Shown here: one piece after another, positions 8,337 through 17,698 of the stretch
How positions within the stretch are numbered: position 1 is the first letter of the stretch
How the letters are laid out: every line of letters begins with the position of its first letter
NCBI RefSeq assembly: GCF_029167645.1
Contig: NZ_CP119147.1
Coordinates: 4,606,501 to 4,670,500 of the forward strand
Length of the DNA stretch: 64,000 nt
Direction of reading: 5' to 3'
Source of the DNA: Streptomyces sp. AM 2-1-1
GTDB taxonomy: Bacteria; Actinomycetota; Actinomycetes; Streptomycetales; Streptomycetaceae
Notes under the pieces: generated by a model
Seen by the model: only the letters and a program-made list of their open reading frames with translations
Told to the model about the DNA's origin: nothing
The model's database searches: none
Program-made: the position numbers and the translations under genes

Positions 8337-8444
8337 GACCCCTTCCGGGCCGGGCGGGCCGTCCCCTCGGCCGGGCGTGCTGCCCCGGGGCCGGGTGAGC
8401 GGTCTCCGTCCCGTACCCGGTGTCAGTCCCTCCCGTACCCGGTG

Positions 8445-10949
8445 TCATCGCCAGGTGAAGGGGAAGGCCGGGCCCCGGGCGCCTTCGACGAGGCCGCGGC
8501 CCGGAGCGCCTCCCGTACCGCCGGTCTCTCCGGTGGCACCGTTCCCGCCGCCGTCGGCGGCACCGGCGTCGGCGGCGCCACCGTTCGCGTTCCCGTCGCC
8601 GCCGTTCGCCGTTCCGCCGGTCGTGGCACCCCCGTTCCCGCCTCCGTTGCTGCCGCCCCCGCCGGTGGGGCCCGTGCCGGTGGTGCCGCCCGCGCCGGTA
8701 CCGGTCGGGCCGGGGGTGGCCGGGGCGGTGCCGGCAGGGGTCGTGGGGGTGTCGCCGCTCGGGGTGTCCGAGGGGGAGTCGGGGTCGTCGCCGGTCTCCG
8801 TCTCCTCGTCGGTGGGTTCCTCGGACTCCTCGCTGCCCTCCACCACGTCCAGGTCGAACTCCCGCACCTCGGAGCCTTCGAGGGCGGCGGCGGTGTAGTC
8901 GGCCCAGGTCTCGGCGGGGGCCCCGCCGCCGTTGATGCGGGACTGGCCGAGCGCCCCGTAGAGGGATTCCTGCGTGCCGGTCTCCGGGTCCTGTCCCATG
9001 ACGGCGACGACGGTCGCGAGGTCGGGGGTGTAGCCGGCGAACCAGGCGGCCTTGTCCTCCTCGGCGGTGCCGGTCTTCCCGGCTGCGGGGCGGCCGGCAC
9101 CCTGCGCGGCCGTTCCCGTGCCGCCCTCCACGACGCTCCGCAGGATCGAGGTGGTGGTGTCGGCGGCCTGACGGCTGACGGCCTGCCGGGTGGTGCGGCT
9201 GGGGAGGGCGAGGTTACGGCCGTCCTTGGTGACCTTCTCGACGAGGCTGTAGGTGCCGTGCCGCCCGTGGTTGGCGAGGGTCGCGTACGCCTCGGCCATG
9301 TCGAGCACGCTGGCGGTGGCCGGGCCGAGCGCGATGGACGGGGAGGCCGACAGGTCGGGGGTGTCCTCGGGGATGCCCAGGTCGATCGCGGTCTCCTCGA
9401 CCTTTTCGGGGCCGACGTCCTGCGCCATCTGCGCGTACACCGCGTTGACCGACTTGTCGGTGGCCTCGCGGACGGTGATGTCGCCGTAGCTGACGTCGTC
9501 CTCGTTGGCGGGCGCGTACCCGGTGTCGCCCTGGCGTCCCTGGACGGGACGCTCGTTGGTGCCGTCGTAGCGGGTGCGGGGGGTGATGCGGCGGCCGTCC
9601 TGGGTGGTGGAGCCGTTGGCGACGGCGGAGGTGAAGACGAACGGCTTGAAGGTGGAGCCGACCTGGTAGTCGCGCCGGGTCGCGTTGTTGACGTACTGCC
9701 GGGTGTAGTCGATGCCGCCGTACAGGGCGACGACCCTGCCGGTGCCGGTGTCGATGGAGGCGCCGCCGACGCGGACGTTGCGGTCGGCTTCACGGTCGTC
9801 GTCGGTCCGGGAGGTCACGTTCTCCTCGACGGCTTCCACGAAGGCGTCCTGCTTCTCCTTCTCCAGGGTGGTGGTGATCCGGTAGCCGCCGGTGGCGAGG
9901 GTCTCCTCGTCGACGACGCCGTGGCCGGTGAGGTACTCCTTGACGGCGTTGACGAGGTAGCCGCGCTGCCCGGAGAGGCCGGTGGCGGTCTTCGCCTTCT
10001 CCGGCGGCGGGAAGGTGAGGGCCGCGCGTGCCGGGGCGCCGAGCCACTCCTCCTTGACCATCCCGTCGAGCACGTACTCCCAGCGGGCGAGGACGGCCGG
10101 CTCGTTCTCGGGGTGGGCGACGACGTCGTAGGCGCTGGGGGCGTTGAGGAGCGAGGCGAGGTACGCGCCTTCGGCGACGTCGACGTCCCCGACGTCCTTG
10201 CCGTAGTACGCCTGGGCGGCGGCCTGGATGCCGTAGGCGTTGCGGCCGAAGTAGCTGGTGTTGAGGTACCCCTCGAAGATCTGGTCCTTGGTCTGCTCGC
10301 GGTCCAGCTTGATCGCGATGAAGAACTCCTTGGCCTTGCGGACGACCGTCTGCTCCTGGCCGAGGTAGTAGTTCTTGACGTACTGCTGGGTGATGGTCGA
10401 ACCGCCCTGGCGCCCCTTGCCGGTGACGGTGTTCCAGGCAGCGCGGAACATCGCGCTGACGTCGACGGCGCGCTCGGAGTAGAAGTTGCGGTCCTCGGCG
10501 GCGAGGACCGCGTGCTGGACCTCCTCCGGGACCTGCGCGAGCCGGACGTTCTCCCGGTTGACGTCGCCGTCCCGGGCGATGACGGCACCGTCGCGGTAGA
10601 GGTAGACGTTGCTCTGGGCGGTGGCGCTGGAGTTCGCGGCGGGGATGTCGACGAGCTGGTATCCGGCGATGAACCCGCCCACGAGCAGGACGGCGACGAG
10701 CAGGACGGCGCCGAGGACCATCCGCCAGGTCGGGACGAGACGGCGCCAGCCCTTCCTGCGGGGGCGTTTCGCACGGCCCGTGCGCTCCTCAGCGCCGCCG
10801 TCCTTCGCGCCTTCGTCCCTCGCGCCGCCGTCCTGCGGGGCCGCACCCTCTCCCGCGCCCTTCCCCTCTCCTCCCTCTCCTGTCCCGGCGGAGGCGTTCG
10901 CCCGGCCGGAGGGGTCCCGGGGGGCCCAGCGCTGTGGCTCGTCGCTCAT
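8445..10949 (-). CDS. Bifunctional class A penicillin-binding protein
   Basis: Glycosyltransferase-transpeptidase that polymerises and cross-links peptidoglycan outside the membrane. The 834-aa product has a charged cytoplasmic N-terminus and one membrane anchor (about residues 75-97). The GT51 domain shows EDRNFYSERAVD and GGSTITQQYVKN, then RKAKEFFIAIKLD. The transpeptidase domain shows GSTFKPF (SxxK), DKSVNAVY (SxN) and AAGKTGT (KTG). The last 150 residues are a low-complexity Gly/Thr/Pro/Asn tail after an acidic segment, likely a wall-spanning extension. It is one of several class A PBPs expected in Streptomyces and is convergent with gdx. Confidence 0.95.
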   Translation of the reverse strand: MSDEPQRWAPRDPSGRANASAGTGEGGEGKGAGEGAAPQDGGARDEGAKDGGAEERTGRAKRPRRKGWRRLVPTWRMVLGAVLLVAVLLVGGFIAGYQLVDIPAANSSATAQSNVYLYRDGAVIARDGDVNRENVRLAQVPEEVQHAVLAAEDRNFYSERAVDVSAMFRAAWNTVTGKGRQGGSTITQQYVKNYYLGQEQTVVRKAKEFFIAIKLDREQTKDQIFEGYLNTSYFGRNAYGIQAAAQAYYGKDVGDVDVAEGAYLASLLNAPSAYDVVAHPENEPAVLARWEYVLDGMVKEEWLGAPARAALTFPPPEKAKTATGLSGQRGYLVNAVKEYLTGHGVVDEETLATGGYRITTTLEKEKQDAFVEAVEENVTSRTDDDREADRNVRVGGASIDTGTGRVVALYGGIDYTRQYVNNATRRDYQVGSTFKPFVFTSAVANGSTTQDGRRITPRTRYDGTNERPVQGRQGDTGYAPANEDDVSYGDITVREATDKSVNAVYAQMAQDVGPEKVEETAIDLGIPEDTPDLSASPSIALGPATASVLDMAEAYATLANHGRHGTYSLVEKVTKDGRNLALPSRTTRQAVSRQAADTTTSILRSVVEGGTGTAAQGAGRPAAGKTGTAEEDKAAWFAGYTPDLATVVAVMGQDPETGTQESLYGALGQSRINGGGAPAETWADYTAAALEGSEVREFDLDVVEGSEESEEPTDEETETGDDPDSPSDTPSGDTPTTPAGTAPATPGPTGTGAGGTTGTGPTGGGGSNGGGNGGATTGGTANGGDGNANGGAADAGAADGGGNGATGETGGTGGAPGRGLVEGARGPAFPFTWR

Positions 10950-11182
10950 GTCGGTGGAGACTCCTCGGCCGCGGACAGTGCCCTCATACTGCCCTTTTCG
11001 TGCCGATAACCATCGGAACGCACCTGCGCGTGACCCCGTACGCCCTGCCGAATGCCGCGTACGCCCCCTGAAAGAGGTCGCCCGGTGCGGAAGGACCGGA
11101 CTAGGCTCGTGCGCTTTGGTGCCGACGGGGGAAACCCCGTCCCGGGCCCGGTCCTGGCGGCGGGCGGAACGCAGGGGGAGAC

Positions 11183-11983
11183 GTGCGGGTCTATGCCGTG
11201 GTGGCGGCGGGCGGGTTCCGCCGGCATGCCACCTACCGGATGGCGACGGTCGCGGGGATCTTCACCAACACGGTCTTCGGTTTCATCGTCGCGTACACCT
11301 ACACCGCGCTGTGGGCGGAGCGGCCCGATCTCGGCGGGTACGACACCGCGCAGGCGCTGACCTACGTCTGGCTGGGCCAGGGGCTGCTGATGACGTGTTC
11401 GATGATGGGCGGCGGCTTCGAGGACGAGCTGATGGAGCGGATCCGCAGCGGCGACATCGCGGTCGACCTGTACCGTCCGGCCGACCTCCAGCTCTGGTGG
11501 CTGGCCGGCGACCTCGGCCGGGCCGCCTTCCACTTCCTGGGGCGCGGCATCGTGCCGATGGCGGTCGGTGCGGTCGCCTTCGACCTGGTCGTGCCCACCT
11601 CCCCGGGGCGGTGGCTCGCGTTCCTGCTGGCCGTGGTGCTCGGGGTGGTGGTCAGCTTCGCGATCCGCTTCCTGGTGGCGCTCGCCGCGTTCTGGCTCCT
11701 GGACGGCGCGGGGGTGGTGCAGATGTGCTGGCTGGCGGGGCTGTTCTTCTCGGGCCTGCTGCTCCCGCTCAACCTGTTTCCCGGGCTGCTCGGCGAGGTG
11801 GCGCGGGCGCTGCCGTGGTCGGCGTTCCTCCAGGTGCCCGCCGACGTCTTCCTCGGCGAGCGCACCGGCCGGAGCCTGGTGGGGGCGTTCGCCTTCCAGG
11901 CCGGGTGGGCGGTGGCGCTGCTGCTGGCGGGCCGGATGCTCCAGGCGGTCGCGGTGAGGAAAGTGGTGGTGCAGGGTGGCTGA
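11183..11983 (+). CDS. ABC-2 type transporter permease, subunit 1
   Basis: The 266-aa product has six hydrophobic segments and belongs to the ABC-2 permease group that works as heterodimers. GTG 11183 has GGGGGAGAC upstream. The stretch GGGFEDELMERIRSGDIAVDLYRPADLQLWWLAGDLG matches the cytoplasmic loop found after the second helix in this group. Its stop codon overlaps the next permease gene by 8 bp, and the ATPase gene follows, so the three form one export operon. The substrate is unknown. Confidence 0.88.
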   Translation: MRVYAVVAAGGFRRHATYRMATVAGIFTNTVFGFIVAYTYTALWAERPDLGGYDTAQALTYVWLGQGLLMTCSMMGGGFEDELMERIRSGDIAVDLYRPADLQLWWLAGDLGRAAFHFLGRGIVPMAVGAVAFDLVVPTSPGRWLAFLLAVVLGVVVSFAIRFLVALAAFWLLDGAGVVQMCWLAGLFFSGLLLPLNLFPGLLGEVARALPWSAFLQVPADVFLGERTGRSLVGAFAFQAGWAVALLLAGRMLQAVAVRKVVVQGG

Positions 11984-12902
11984 CACGGTGCTCACGGGCG
12001 GCTCAGGAGCCGACGGGGACGCGCGCACGGGAACGGAGACGGGGCCGGCCGACGCGCCCTCCCGGCCCGTCCGGCCGGCTCGTTTCCCCCGGTCGCCGCT
12101 GGTCGACGGGGTGCGCGCCTACCGGCTCATCGCGGGGATGTGGATCCGCTCGACGATGACCTACCGGCTCTCGTTCGCCCTGACCACGCTCGGCAACTTC
12201 CTCGCGACCGTCCTCGACTTCGTCACGATCATGCTGATGTTCGGGCACGTCGACGCGCTCGGCGGCTACTCCCTGCCGGAGATCGCCCTGCTGTACGGGA
12301 TGGCGGCGACCGCCTTCGGGCTGGCCGATCTGGTGATGGGGTCGATGGACCGCATCGGGAAACGCGTGCGGGACGGCACGCTCGACACCTTGCTGGTGCG
12401 TCCGGTGCCGGTGCTGGTGCAGGTGGCGGCGGACCGGTTCGCACTGCGCCGGGTGGGCCGGATCACCCAGGGACTGCTGGTCCTGGGGTACGCCCTGGTG
12501 GTGCTGGACATCGACTGGACGCCGCTGAAGGTGCTGCTGGTCCCGCTCGCGGTGCTCAGCGGCGGTGCGATCTTCGGCGCGGTGTACGTCGGCGGTTCGG
12601 CGCTCCAGTTCTTCGCGCTGGACGCGGCGGAGGTGCAGAGCTCGTTCACGTACGGCGGCCAGACGCTGTTGCAGTACCCGCCGTCGGTCTTCGCCCGGGA
12701 GCTGGTGTGCGGGGTGACCTTCGTCGTCCCGCTCGCCTTCGTGAGCTGGCTCCCGGCGTTGTACGTGCTGGGGCGCGCGTACCCGGTGGCGCTGCCCCCG
12801 TGGGCGGCGTTCCTGCCGCCGGTGGTGGCGGCCGGGTGCTGGCTGGTGGCGGGTCTGGCGTGGCGCACGGGGCTGCGGGCGTACCGGAGCACGGGAAGTT
12901 GA
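11976..12902 (+). CDS. ABC-2 type transporter permease, subunit 2
   Basis: The 308-aa second permease starts at GTG 11976, inside the end of the previous gene. It has a Pro/Arg-rich cytoplasmic N-terminus of about 50 residues, then six membrane segments. The loop MDRIGKRVRDGTLDTLLVRPVPVLVQVAADRF is homologous in position and pattern to the one in subunit 1, which supports a heterodimeric channel. The ATPase gene begins about 20 bp downstream. Confidence 0.88.
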   Translation: MADTVLTGGSGADGDARTGTETGPADAPSRPVRPARFPRSPLVDGVRAYRLIAGMWIRSTMTYRLSFALTTLGNFLATVLDFVTIMLMFGHVDALGGYSLPEIALLYGMAATAFGLADLVMGSMDRIGKRVRDGTLDTLLVRPVPVLVQVAADRFALRRVGRITQGLLVLGYALVVLDIDWTPLKVLLVPLAVLSGGAIFGAVYVGGSALQFFALDAAEVQSSFTYGGQTLLQYPPSVFARELVCGVTFVVPLAFVSWLPALYVLGRAYPVALPPWAAFLPPVVAAGCWLVAGLAWRTGLRAYRSTGS

Positions 12903-12922
12903 CGAGGACGGGCGGTACGGGG

Positions 12923-14035
12923 ATGGGGACGGGCGGTACGGGGATGGGGACGGGCGTGGAGCGGGACACGGGTACGGGCGGGGTCACGGGTGCGGGCGGC
13001 GGAACGGGTCCGGGCGCGAGGAGTGCGGCGCCGGGGGGCCGGGTGGCCGGCGATCCCGCCTTCATCGAGGTGGAGGGGTTGGAAAAAGTCTTCCAGGTGC
13101 GCCGCAAAGCGGGTTTCCTGCGACGGGAGCGGAGCGAGGTGCGCGCGGTGGACGGCATCGACTTCCGGGTCGCGCGCGGCGAGATGGTCGGCTACATCGG
13201 TCCCAACGGAGCGGGCAAGTCGACGACGATCAAGATGCTGACCGGGATCCTCACCCCGAGCGGCGGCCGGCTGCGGGTCGCGGGCGTCGACCCGTCACGG
13301 GAGCGCACCCGGCTGGCGCACCGCATCGGGGTGGTGTTCGGGCAGCGGACCACGCTCTGGTGGGACCTGCCGCTGAAGGACTCGTACCGGCTGATGCACC
13401 GCATGTACCGGATCCCGGACGCGCGGTACCGCGAGAACCTGGACCGCTGCGTCGAACTCCTGGACCTGGGTGACCTGCTGGACTCGCCGGTCCGGCAGCT
13501 CTCGCTCGGGCAGCGGATGCGCGGCGACATCGCGGCGGCGCTGCTGCACGACCCGGAGGTGCTGTACCTCGACGAGCCCACGATCGGGCTCGACATCATC
13601 TCCAAGGTGAAGGTGCGGCAGTTCCTCAAGGACCTCAACGAGGAGCGTTCCACCACGGTGCTGCTCACGACGCACGACCTCACCGACATCGAGGAGTTGT
13701 GCGACCGGGTGATGGTGATCGACCACGGCCGGCTGATGTATGACGGCGCGCTCGCAGGGCTGCACGGGGAGGGCGGCGGCGAACGCACCCTGGTGGTGGA
13801 CCTGGAGCGCGAACTCCCGCCGATCGCCGTGGAGTCCCGGGGGCCGCTGCGGGCCCGCGTCGTGCGGGTGGAGGGGCCGCGTCAGTGGCTGGCGCTTCCC
13901 GGGGACGCCTCCGTCGCGCCCCTGGTGGCCCGGATCGCGGCGGAGTACCCGCTGAAGGACCTCTCGGTGCGGGAGCCCGACATCGAGGACGTGATCGCCC
14001 GGATGTACGCGGCGGGGCACCACCCCGGGGCGTGA
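12923..14035 (+). CDS. ABC transporter ATP-binding protein of ABC-2 exporter
   Basis: Nucleotide-binding subunit energising the two preceding permeases. Walker A GPNGAGKST is at about residue 94, signature LSLGQRMRGD, Walker B VLYLDEPTIGLD and H-loop LLTTHDLTD, all intact, followed by a C-terminal regulatory domain of about 100 residues. The N-terminus is uncertain: ATG 12923 and 12944 and GTG 12956 are all in frame, and the first 45 residues are Gly/Thr-rich, encoded by a 21-bp tandem duplication. The recognisable domain begins at AFIEVEGLEKVFQ. Confidence 0.93.
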   Translation: MGTGGTGMGTGVERDTGTGGVTGAGGGTGPGARSAAPGGRVAGDPAFIEVEGLEKVFQVRRKAGFLRRERSEVRAVDGIDFRVARGEMVGYIGPNGAGKSTTIKMLTGILTPSGGRLRVAGVDPSRERTRLAHRIGVVFGQRTTLWWDLPLKDSYRLMHRMYRIPDARYRENLDRCVELLDLGDLLDSPVRQLSLGQRMRGDIAAALLHDPEVLYLDEPTIGLDIISKVKVRQFLKDLNEERSTTVLLTTHDLTDIEELCDRVMVIDHGRLMYDGALAGLHGEGGGERTLVVDLERELPPIAVESRGPLRARVVRVEGPRQWLALPGDASVAPLVARIAAEYPLKDLSVREPDIEDVIARMYAAGHHPGA

Positions 14036-14042
14036 GGACGGG

Positions 14043-14084
14043 CCCGGATACGCCGTACGGCATACGGCGTACGGCGCATCCGGG
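14043..14084. terminator. Long imperfect palindrome after ABC operon
   Basis: A 42-bp near-perfect inverted repeat (CCCGGAT arms, with nested GCCGTACGGCATACGG elements) begins 7 bp after the ATPase stop. Its position fits a terminator. Confidence 0.7.
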
Positions 14085-14156
14085 CGGTGGCGGAGGACCC
14101 CGGGAGGCGGCTGGAAGGCTGTTCCGGCGGTGCGCCCGGTGCATAGGGTGTGCGCC

Positions 14157-14378
14157 ATGACGAGCGAACTCCCCGACATGCGCGCCTCGGACGCCGAACG
14201 CGAGCGAGTGGCCGAGGTGTTGCGGGACGCCGTGGCCGAAGGACGCCTCGCCATGCCGGAGTTCGAGCAACGGCTCGATGCGGCCTACGCGGCGCGCACC
14301 CACGGGGAGCTGGCCCCGCTCGTCCGCGACCTTCCGGCTCCGGGGGTGCCCCCGCGCGGAGACCGGGACGTCCGCTGA
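14157..14378 (+). CDS. DUF1707 domain small protein
   Basis: The 73-aa product begins with the DUF1707 pattern MRASDAERERVAEVLRDAVAEGRLAMPEFEQRLDAAYAA, then LAPLVRDLP and a short proline-rich end. The domain is usually fused to a membrane region or DUF2154 domain; here it stands alone. The function is unknown, though the family is often linked to envelope stress regulation. The ATG at 14157 has no strong SD. Confidence 0.8.
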   Translation: MTSELPDMRASDAERERVAEVLRDAVAEGRLAMPEFEQRLDAAYAARTHGELAPLVRDLPAPGVPPRGDRDVR

Positions 14379-14477
14379 CCGGCCCGGACCTGCCCCACCC
14401 CGCCTGCCTCGCCCGGACCTGCCAACCCCGGCCCGGCCTCGCCCGGACCTGCCTTGCCCCGCCCTGCCCAGCTGTGC
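14379..14477. repeat. Short GC-rich direct repeats between convergent genes
   Basis: GCCTCGCCCGGACCTGCC occurs twice (about 14406 and 14436) in the gap between the DUF1707 gene and the convergent SGNH hydrolase. No coding sequence is seen. Confidence 0.5.
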
Positions 14478-15782
14478 CTAGCTCTGCGAGCCGCCGGTGA
14501 GGACGCCGGGCGGGATGCTGTGGGCGAGGGCCCGGTAGCCCGCGTCGTTGAAGTGCAGGTGGTCGCCGCAGTCGTAGTCCGCCCGGATGCGCTCCGGCGC
14601 GGCGGGATCGCGGACCACCGCGTCGAAGTCCACGTACGCGTCGAACACCCGGCCGGCCCGGATCTGCTCGTTGATCTCCTCGCGCACGGCGTTCCGGGAC
14701 GGTGAGTAGCTCCAGCGCCCCTGGAAGGGGGTCAGCGTCACCCCGACCACCCGCAGCCCCCGGGCATGGGCACGTGCGGTGAGACGGCGCAGTCCGGCCA
14801 CGACGTGTGCCGCCTCCGTCCTCTCCGCGTCGTTCAGTACGTCGTTGATACCGATCGCGACGATCACCGTACGCGCGCCGGAGACGCCGAGGACGTCGCG
14901 GTCGAAGCGGGTGGTGGCGGCGACGCCGCCCCGGCCGTCCGTCAGCAGACGATTTCCCGGGATGCCCTGGTTGGCGACGCCCCAGCGGCCTTTCAGCCGG
15001 TCGGAGAGGTAGTCCGGCCACCGCCGGTTGGCGCCGGGGGTGGAGCCGCTGCCCGCCGTCAGCGAGTCGCCGAACGTGACGACCGTGCCCGCGGCGGTGG
15101 TGCTGTAGACGTCGACGGCCGTCAGGTAGCGCCACTCGTCGACGGGCCGGACGGTGCGGGCATCCACGAGGTAGGAGGTCTCCAGCGCCGCCGGGTGCTG
15201 GGTGACCTGCCCGCCCGCCAGGGGCGTACGGAACTCCACGACCAGATCCGCGTCGGCCACGATCCCCGTCCGCACGGTGTCGCTCACCACCTGGTCGCCC
15301 GCCGGGACGGTGACCCTGCCCGCCCCACCGAAGGTCACCGGGCGCCCGTTCACCCGGGCCCGGTCCACGACGAGCGGGCCGGTGCCGAAGAGGTTCGAGA
15401 GCGTGATGCGCGCGGCCGTTCCGCCGGTGCTGCTGTGCACCGAGTTGCGTACCGTCGTGCCGGCCAGGTCGTGCGTCGCCACCGGAGCGGCGTGCACCGG
15501 TGCCCCGGCCCAGGTCGCGACCCAGAGACCGCGCGCCGCGGCTGCCTCGCGGCCGGCCGGATGCTCGCCGGCCGCCCGCGGACCGGTGTCGCGGGGGCCG
15601 GTCAGTCGCGCGGTCCCGACGGCGAGCGCCGTGGCGAGTACGGCGGTACCGGCCACGAGAGCGACGAGCAGGGCGCGCCTGCGGCGCCGGGAGGGCGCCC
15701 CGGGGCCCCGGGTGGACCCGCCGGGGCCCGGGTTCGGTTCAGGGGCCGATCCGGCCTGGTCATTACGGACGACCCTGGACAT
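14478..15782 (-). CDS. Secreted SGNH/GDSL hydrolase
   Basis: Predicted exported esterase or lipase of 434 aa. A basic N-terminus (RRRRR) and a hydrophobic segment at about 35-57 form a signal anchor. Catalytic blocks are VTFGDSLT (Ser), ANQGIPGN (Gly/Asn oxyanion region), VIVAIGINDVL (Asn) and CGDHLHFNDAGY (Asp and His). About 190 residues before the GDS motif form an extra N-terminal beta domain, as in the larger streptomycete SGNH proteins. ATG 15782 has GAGGAG upstream; an ATG at 15824 is also in frame. The substrate is unknown. Confidence 0.9.
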   Translation of the reverse strand: MSRVVRNDQAGSAPEPNPGPGGSTRGPGAPSRRRRRALLVALVAGTAVLATALAVGTARLTGPRDTGPRAAGEHPAGREAAAARGLWVATWAGAPVHAAPVATHDLAGTTVRNSVHSSTGGTAARITLSNLFGTGPLVVDRARVNGRPVTFGGAGRVTVPAGDQVVSDTVRTGIVADADLVVEFRTPLAGGQVTQHPAALETSYLVDARTVRPVDEWRYLTAVDVYSTTAAGTVVTFGDSLTAGSGSTPGANRRWPDYLSDRLKGRWGVANQGIPGNRLLTDGRGGVAATTRFDRDVLGVSGARTVIVAIGINDVLNDAERTEAAHVVAGLRRLTARAHARGLRVVGVTLTPFQGRWSYSPSRNAVREEINEQIRAGRVFDAYVDFDAVVRDPAAPERIRADYDCGDHLHFNDAGYRALAHSIPPGVLTGGSQS

Positions 15783-16090
15783 GTGCGGTGCGACTCCTCG
15801 TGCGGTCGTGCGGTCGGTGATCATGCGGTCGGTGCTCGGTACTCGTACGGTCGGCGGGGCGGGCGATCGGCGCCCGGTGGTGCTCCGGTGAGCTCCCCCC
15901 CGGTCCTCCCTACCCCGTCCGCGCGCGGGTGCGCGCCGGGGCGCCGGGAACCGGGAGGACGATCCGGGAGTAGGACAGTGGGGACAATGCGTACGACCGG
16001 GGAAGACGTGTACGCGAACGGATCGCGCGGGTCGGACCGGACCGGGCGTACGGCGGCACGGAACACGGCGGGAAAGGGAGGCGGGACGCG

Positions 16091-17509
16091 GTGGATGGTA
16101 ATGAACCGGGCGCGGGCAGAGGGCCGGAACACGGCAGAGACCCCGATCATGCCGGGCGTACGGAAGCCCCGGCGGGCGTGAGGGAGGGCGCGGGCGCTCC
16201 GGCGGGGGGTCCGCACGGGCCCGGCCGGGCCCCCGCTCCCCTGGCCGCGTTCGCGTACACCGCCGCCGACGAGGAGAAGCGGCGCGGGGTGCGGCGGATG
16301 AAGACCACCGCCACCGGACTGCTGCTGCTGGTCGCGCTCGTGTACGTGCTCGCCACCTTCGCGGAGAACCGGGGCGTGGACGGCTGGCCCGGCTACGTCG
16401 CCGCGGCCGCCGAGGCGGGCATGGTGGGCGCGCTCGCCGACTGGTTCGCCGTGACGGCCCTCTTCCGCTGGCCGCTCGGCCTGCCCATCCCGCACACGGC
16501 GATCATCCCCACGAAGAAGGACCAACTGGGGGAGTCGCTCGGTTCCTTCGTGGGCGAGAACTTCCTCTCCGCGGACGTGGTGCGCGGCCGGATCCACGCC
16601 CTGGGCATCGGAGGACGGGTCGGCGCCTGGCTCGCGGAGCCGGAACACGCCGACCGGGTCACCGCCGAACTGTCGACGGCGCTGCGCGGGGCGCTGACCG
16701 TACTGCGGGACGCCGACGTGCAGGCCATCGTCGGTGAGGCGATCACCCGCCGGGCCAACTCGGTGGAGGTCGGCCCCGGACTCGGGAAGATGCTGGAGAA
16801 GGTGGTGGCCGACGGCGGTCACCGCAAGGTCGTGGACCTGGTCTGCGTCCGCGCGCACGACTGGCTGGTCCTGCACGGTGACGCGGTGATGGACGCGGTG
16901 CAGGGCGGGGCGCCCGGCTGGACACCGAAGTTTGTCGACAAGCGGGTGGGGGAGCGTGTCTACAAGGAGTTGCTGCGCTTCGTCACGGAGATGCGGGACA
17001 TGCCGGGCCACCCGGCGCGCGGCTCCATCGACTCGTTCCTGACGGACTTCGCGTCCGACCTCCAGACGGATCCGGACACCCGGGGCCGCGTGGAGCGCCT
17101 GAAGTCCGACATCCTGGGGCGCCGCGAGGTGCAGGACGTGATCGCCTCCGCCTGGTCCTCGCTCCGCACGATGATCATGACGGCTGCCGAGGACGAGCAG
17201 AGCGAACTCCGGCTGCGCGCACGCGCCTCGCTGATGTCCCTGGGCGCCCGCCTCGCCTCGGACGAGCGACTCCAGGCCAAGCTGGAGGGCTGGCTGGAGG
17301 ATGCGGCGGTCTACGTGGTCACCACCTACCGCACCGAGATCACCTCGCTGATCAGCGACACCGTCGCCGGCTGGGACGCAGACCAGACCTCGAAGAAGAT
17401 CGAGGCCCACATCGGCCGCGACCTCCAGTTCATCCGGATCAACGGCACGGTGGTGGGCGCGCTGGCCGGACTCGCGATCTACACGGTGTCGCAGGCGCTG
17501 GGGGGCTGA
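16091..17509 (+). CDS. DUF445 family membrane protein
   Basis: The 472-aa product starts at GTG 16091 after AAGGGAGGCGGG. A disordered Gly/Pro/Ala-rich N-terminus of 50 residues precedes RRMKTTATGLLLLVALVYVLA (first membrane helix) and the DUF445 hallmark ADWFAVTALFRWPLGLPIPHTAIIPTKKD. A long helical domain of about 300 residues and a C-terminal membrane helix (INGTVVGALAGLAIY) follow. DUF445 (YheB-like) proteins are conserved in bacteria without a proven role. It is divergent from the SGNH hydrolase. Confidence 0.9.
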   Translation: MDGNEPGAGRGPEHGRDPDHAGRTEAPAGVREGAGAPAGGPHGPGRAPAPLAAFAYTAADEEKRRGVRRMKTTATGLLLLVALVYVLATFAENRGVDGWPGYVAAAAEAGMVGALADWFAVTALFRWPLGLPIPHTAIIPTKKDQLGESLGSFVGENFLSADVVRGRIHALGIGGRVGAWLAEPEHADRVTAELSTALRGALTVLRDADVQAIVGEAITRRANSVEVGPGLGKMLEKVVADGGHRKVVDLVCVRAHDWLVLHGDAVMDAVQGGAPGWTPKFVDKRVGERVYKELLRFVTEMRDMPGHPARGSIDSFLTDFASDLQTDPDTRGRVERLKSDILGRREVQDVIASAWSSLRTMIMTAAEDEQSELRLRARASLMSLGARLASDERLQAKLEGWLEDAAVYVVTTYRTEITSLISDTVAGWDADQTSKKIEAHIGRDLQFIRINGTVVGALAGLAIYTVSQALGG

Positions 17510-17587
17510 CCCGGACGGCCCCCGGCGGCCCCCGGCGGGCGGCCGCTGGGGGGCCGTCGGCGCGCCGTCGGTCCGGGCGTGCGTCCG

Positions 17588-17660
17588 GCCGCCCGGCGGC
17601 TCCGGCCGCCGCCTCGGCCGGCGGCTCCGGCCGCGCCCGCCTCGGCCGGCGGCTCCGGCC
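17588..17660. repeat. Tandem GC-rich repeat
   Basis: A 22-bp unit beginning GCCTCGGCCGGCGGCTCC occurs at 17611-17632 and 17639-17660 (28-bp period), with a degenerate third copy from about 17588. It lies between the ends of the DUF445 gene and the convergent small membrane protein. Confidence 0.6.
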
Positions 17661-17698
17661 TCGGCCGTGCCGGTCGCTCCCGTTCCCGCGCCGGGTGG

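Noticed and set aside
8445..8900. Possible frameshift at the C-terminus of the PBP
   Set aside because: The low-complexity tail keeps a consistent reading frame and codon bias, and Gly/Pro/Thr tails are common in streptomycete PBPs.
14043..14084. Palindrome as an operator of the DUF1707 gene
   Set aside because: It starts 7 bp after the ABC ATPase stop and has a nested stem-loop form, so termination is the simpler reading.
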